This document shows positions 6,018-7,841 of a stretch of DNA of 7,841 nt, piece after piece. The notes under the pieces are model-generated. The model did no database searches and was not told the DNA's origin. It saw only the letters and a list, made by a program, of their open reading frames with translations. Within the stretch, counting starts at the first letter, position 1. Each line of letters opens with the position of its first letter. The DNA is from Actinomycetes bacterium. GTDB lineage: Bacteria; Actinomycetota; Acidimicrobiia; Acidimicrobiales; Microtrichaceae. The position numbers and the translations under genes were made by a program. The stretch covers positions 1-7,841 of the forward strand of contig JAEZFI010000065.1 in the NCBI GenBank assembly GCA_023437745.1. Direction: 5' to 3'.

Positions 6018-6022
6018 GGGCC

Positions 6023-7841
6023 ATGACCGCGACCACCGAGACCGACGCCTCCGAGGCCCCGACCTCACGCCGCTTCACGCCCCGCCAGATCCCTCTGGTC
6101 ATCGGCGGCGCCTTCGCCGCCCTCACGGCGTTCAGCTGGGTGGGCGAGCAGATCTGGGTGGTCGAGGACGAGTCCGAGGTGACACGTCGCTACTTCGAGA
6201 ACATCCCGGGGTACCTCATCCTGGCGTTCTACGTGGTGGTCGTCGCGTCGATCCTCTGGGGGGCCGTCGCCTTCTCGAACCGCATGCGGAACTGGGAGCG
6301 GGGCACCCCCGACGACCGCAGCACCACCAAGAAGAACGCCAAGCGGCGCATGGAGGACCTGCGCGCCGGCCTGTACATGCAGACGCTGCTGCGGGACCCG
6401 GCCGCCGGCATCATGCACTCGCTGATGTACTTCAGCTTCATCATCCTGCTCGCCGTCACGACCATCGGCGAGATCAACCTGCAGGTGCCGCAGGGCCTGA
6501 AGTTCCTCCACGGTGACGTGTACAAGGCCTACGCGCTGGTCGCCGACGTGGCCGGCATCATGTTCCTGGTCGGCGTCGGCTGGGCGATCGTCCGCCGCTA
6601 CGTGGTGCGGCAGCCGTACCGGATCCGCATCAAGACCCGTCCCGAGCACGGGATGATCCTCGGGACCATGGCGGCGATCGGCATCACGGGCTTCGGCGCC
6701 GAGATGTTCCGCATCGCCATCGACGGCATGCCGGACTTCGAGAAGTGGTCGATCCTCGGCTACCCGCTCGCCAAGCTCGTGGAGAACGTCTCGTGGCTGA
6801 GCGGGGGGCACCGGGTCTTCTGGATCGCCCACATCGTCTCGTTCGTGGCGTTCCTGATCCTGCTGCCCACGACGATGCTGCGGCACATCTTCACGAGCCC
6901 CGTGAACATGTACCTGAAGGACCGCGAGCGCCCCAAGGGTGCGATGCGGGCCATGCCCAACCTGATGGAGACCGAGCTCGAGAGCTTCGGCGCCTCCACG
7001 ATCGAGGACTTCACCTGGAAGCAGCTCCTCGACACCGACAGCTGCACGATGTGCGGCCGATGCACCTCCGTGTGCCCGGCGCACGCCACGGGCAAGCCGC
7101 TGGACCCCCGCGAGATCGTCCTCAAGACGGGTGAGGTCATGGCGGCCACCGGCGACCCCAAGGTCTCCCCGCCCATCGGCGTCGATCCGGAGATCACCGT
7201 CGGCGCCAACAACGTCTTCGAGCGGATCACCGCCGAGGAGGTGTGGGCCTGCACCACCTGCAAGGCCTGCGACGAGAACTGCCCCGTCAACATCGAGATC
7301 CTCGACAAGATCCTCGACATGCGGCGCTACCTGTCGCTCATGGAGTCCAACTTCCCGACCGAGCTGGGCACCGCCTACCGGGGCATGGAGAACTCGGGCA
7401 ACCCGTGGGGCATGAGCCAGACCGAGCGGGCCGACTGGGCGAAGGACCTCGAGGGCATCGACGTGCTCGGCGGGGGCGACCCGGTCGAGGCCGAGTACCT
7501 CTACTGGGTCGGCTGCGCCGGCAGCTTCGACGACAAGAACAAGAAGGTCACCCAGGCCATGGCGAAGCTGCTGCAGCGCGCCGGCGTCGACTTCGCCATC
7601 CTCGGCCCGGCCGAGAACTGCACCGGTGACCCCGCTCGTCGCTCGGGCAACGAGTACATCTTCCAGATGCTGGCGACCCAGAACATCGAGACGCTCGACG
7701 GGATGGGCGTGCGGAAGATCATCACGCAGTGCCCGCACTGCTTCAACACGCTGCAGAACGAGTACCCGCAGCTGGGCGGCCACTACGAGGTGATCCACCA
7801 CAGCCAGTTCCTCGAGCAGCTGATCGACTCGGGCCAGCTGG
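6023..7841 (+). CDS. Membrane-bound Fe-S oxidoreductase, EtfD/FadF/HdrD-related (NarI-like + 2x[4Fe-4S] + CCG), 3' end outside window
   Basis: The first 606 residues are visible with no stop codon. The N-terminal half has about six membrane spans (near 22-40, 62-84, 130-148, 170-190, 208-228, 265-285) and resembles the NarI-type cytochrome b subunit. H132, H163, H270 and H287 are candidate haem ligands. Two classical ferredoxin motifs follow, CxxCxxCxxxCP at C341/C344/C347/C351 and at C410/C413/C416/C420. A cysteine-rich CCG (HdrB/GlpC-like) domain begins at C498, with C533-T-G and C570-P-H-C573. This order matches mycobacterial Rv0338c (EtfD) and Bacillus FadF. Rv0338c is reported to take electrons from electron-transfer flavoprotein during fatty-acid oxidation and deliver them to the respiratory chain. 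That role is inferred here, since no etfA/etfB is in the window. Other members of this Fe-S reductase group use different donors. A second CCG motif is expected beyond the right edge. ATG 6023 is supported by a TACGTT -10 box 7 nt upstream. Confidence 0.85.
   Translation, partial: MTATTETDASEAPTSRRFTPRQIPLVIGGAFAALTAFSWVGEQIWVVEDESEVTRRYFENIPGYLILAFYVVVVASILWGAVAFSNRMRNWERGTPDDRSTTKKNAKRRMEDLRAGLYMQTLLRDPAAGIMHSLMYFSFIILLAVTTIGEINLQVPQGLKFLHGDVYKAYALVADVAGIMFLVGVGWAIVRRYVVRQPYRIRIKTRPEHGMILGTMAAIGITGFGAEMFRIAIDGMPDFEKWSILGYPLAKLVENVSWLSGGHRVFWIAHIVSFVAFLILLPTTMLRHIFTSPVNMYLKDRERPKGAMRAMPNLMETELESFGASTIEDFTWKQLLDTDSCTMCGRCTSVCPAHATGKPLDPREIVLKTGEVMAATGDPKVSPPIGVDPEITVGANNVFERITAEEVWACTTCKACDENCPVNIEILDKILDMRRYLSLMESNFPTELGTAYRGMENSGNPWGMSQTERADWAKDLEGIDVLGGGDPVEAEYLYWVGCAGSFDDKNKKVTQAMAKLLQRAGVDFAILGPAENCTGDPARRSGNEYIFQMLATQNIETLDGMGVRKIITQCPHCFNTLQNEYPQLGGHYEVIHHSQFLEQLIDSGQL

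Noticed and set aside
6065..7801. 578-codon minus-strand frame opposite the Fe-S reductase
   Set aside because: It is an antisense shadow. The plus frame contains two perfect ferredoxin motifs and a CCG-type domain.
1..7841. CRISPR arrays, tRNA or rRNA genes, intact insertion sequences
   Set aside because: No regularly spaced direct repeats, no RNA-gene signatures and no transposase motifs were seen on either strand.

Overview
This is a GC-rich window with strong G/C bias at third codon positions, carrying genes typical of Actinomycetota. The large cyclase-ATPase-TPR protein, the Rv0338c/EtfD-like Fe-S reductase and start codons with almost no 5' leader all fit an actinobacterium, possibly of the Acidimicrobiia. 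The placement below phylum level is inference, because no rRNA or marker gene is present.

Layout from left to right: (1) Positions 1-92 hold two tandem strong hairpins that probably terminate the leftward gene that follows. (2) A leftward gene (93-3560) encodes a roughly 1155-residue protein with an N-terminal zinc ribbon, a class III adenylate cyclase domain, an AAA/STAND-type ATPase and a long TPR tail. (3) It is divergent from a rightward gene (3650-5236) encoding a GT-C-type integral membrane glycosyltransferase. (4) A 308-base gap (5237-5544) has no convincing gene but is dense in inverted repeats. These include a compound dyad that begins at the glycosyltransferase stop codon and may encode a folded RNA. 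(5) A small stand-alone cyclic-nucleotide-binding protein lies at 5545-5967. (6) A membrane-anchored Fe-S oxidoreductase of the EtfD/FadF/HdrD-related group starts at 6023 and runs off the right end.

How the parts may work together: the cyclase (putative cAMP maker) and the stand-alone cyclic-nucleotide-binding protein could be source and sensor of one second messenger. The Fe-S protein probably passes electrons from dehydrogenases or electron-transfer flavoprotein into the quinone pool. These links rest on proximity only.

The most striking features are in the non-coding DNA. All four genes have a TANNNT -10 element ending 6-8 bases before a start codon and lack a well-placed Shine-Dalgarno, which points to leaderless transcription throughout the window. 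The 5233-5403 region forms a multi-part dyad with internal hairpins, and a consensus TTGACA lies just outside it on the opposite strand. A TGAACGT/ACGTTCA dyad with arms three helical turns apart overlaps the promoter of the Fe-S reductase.
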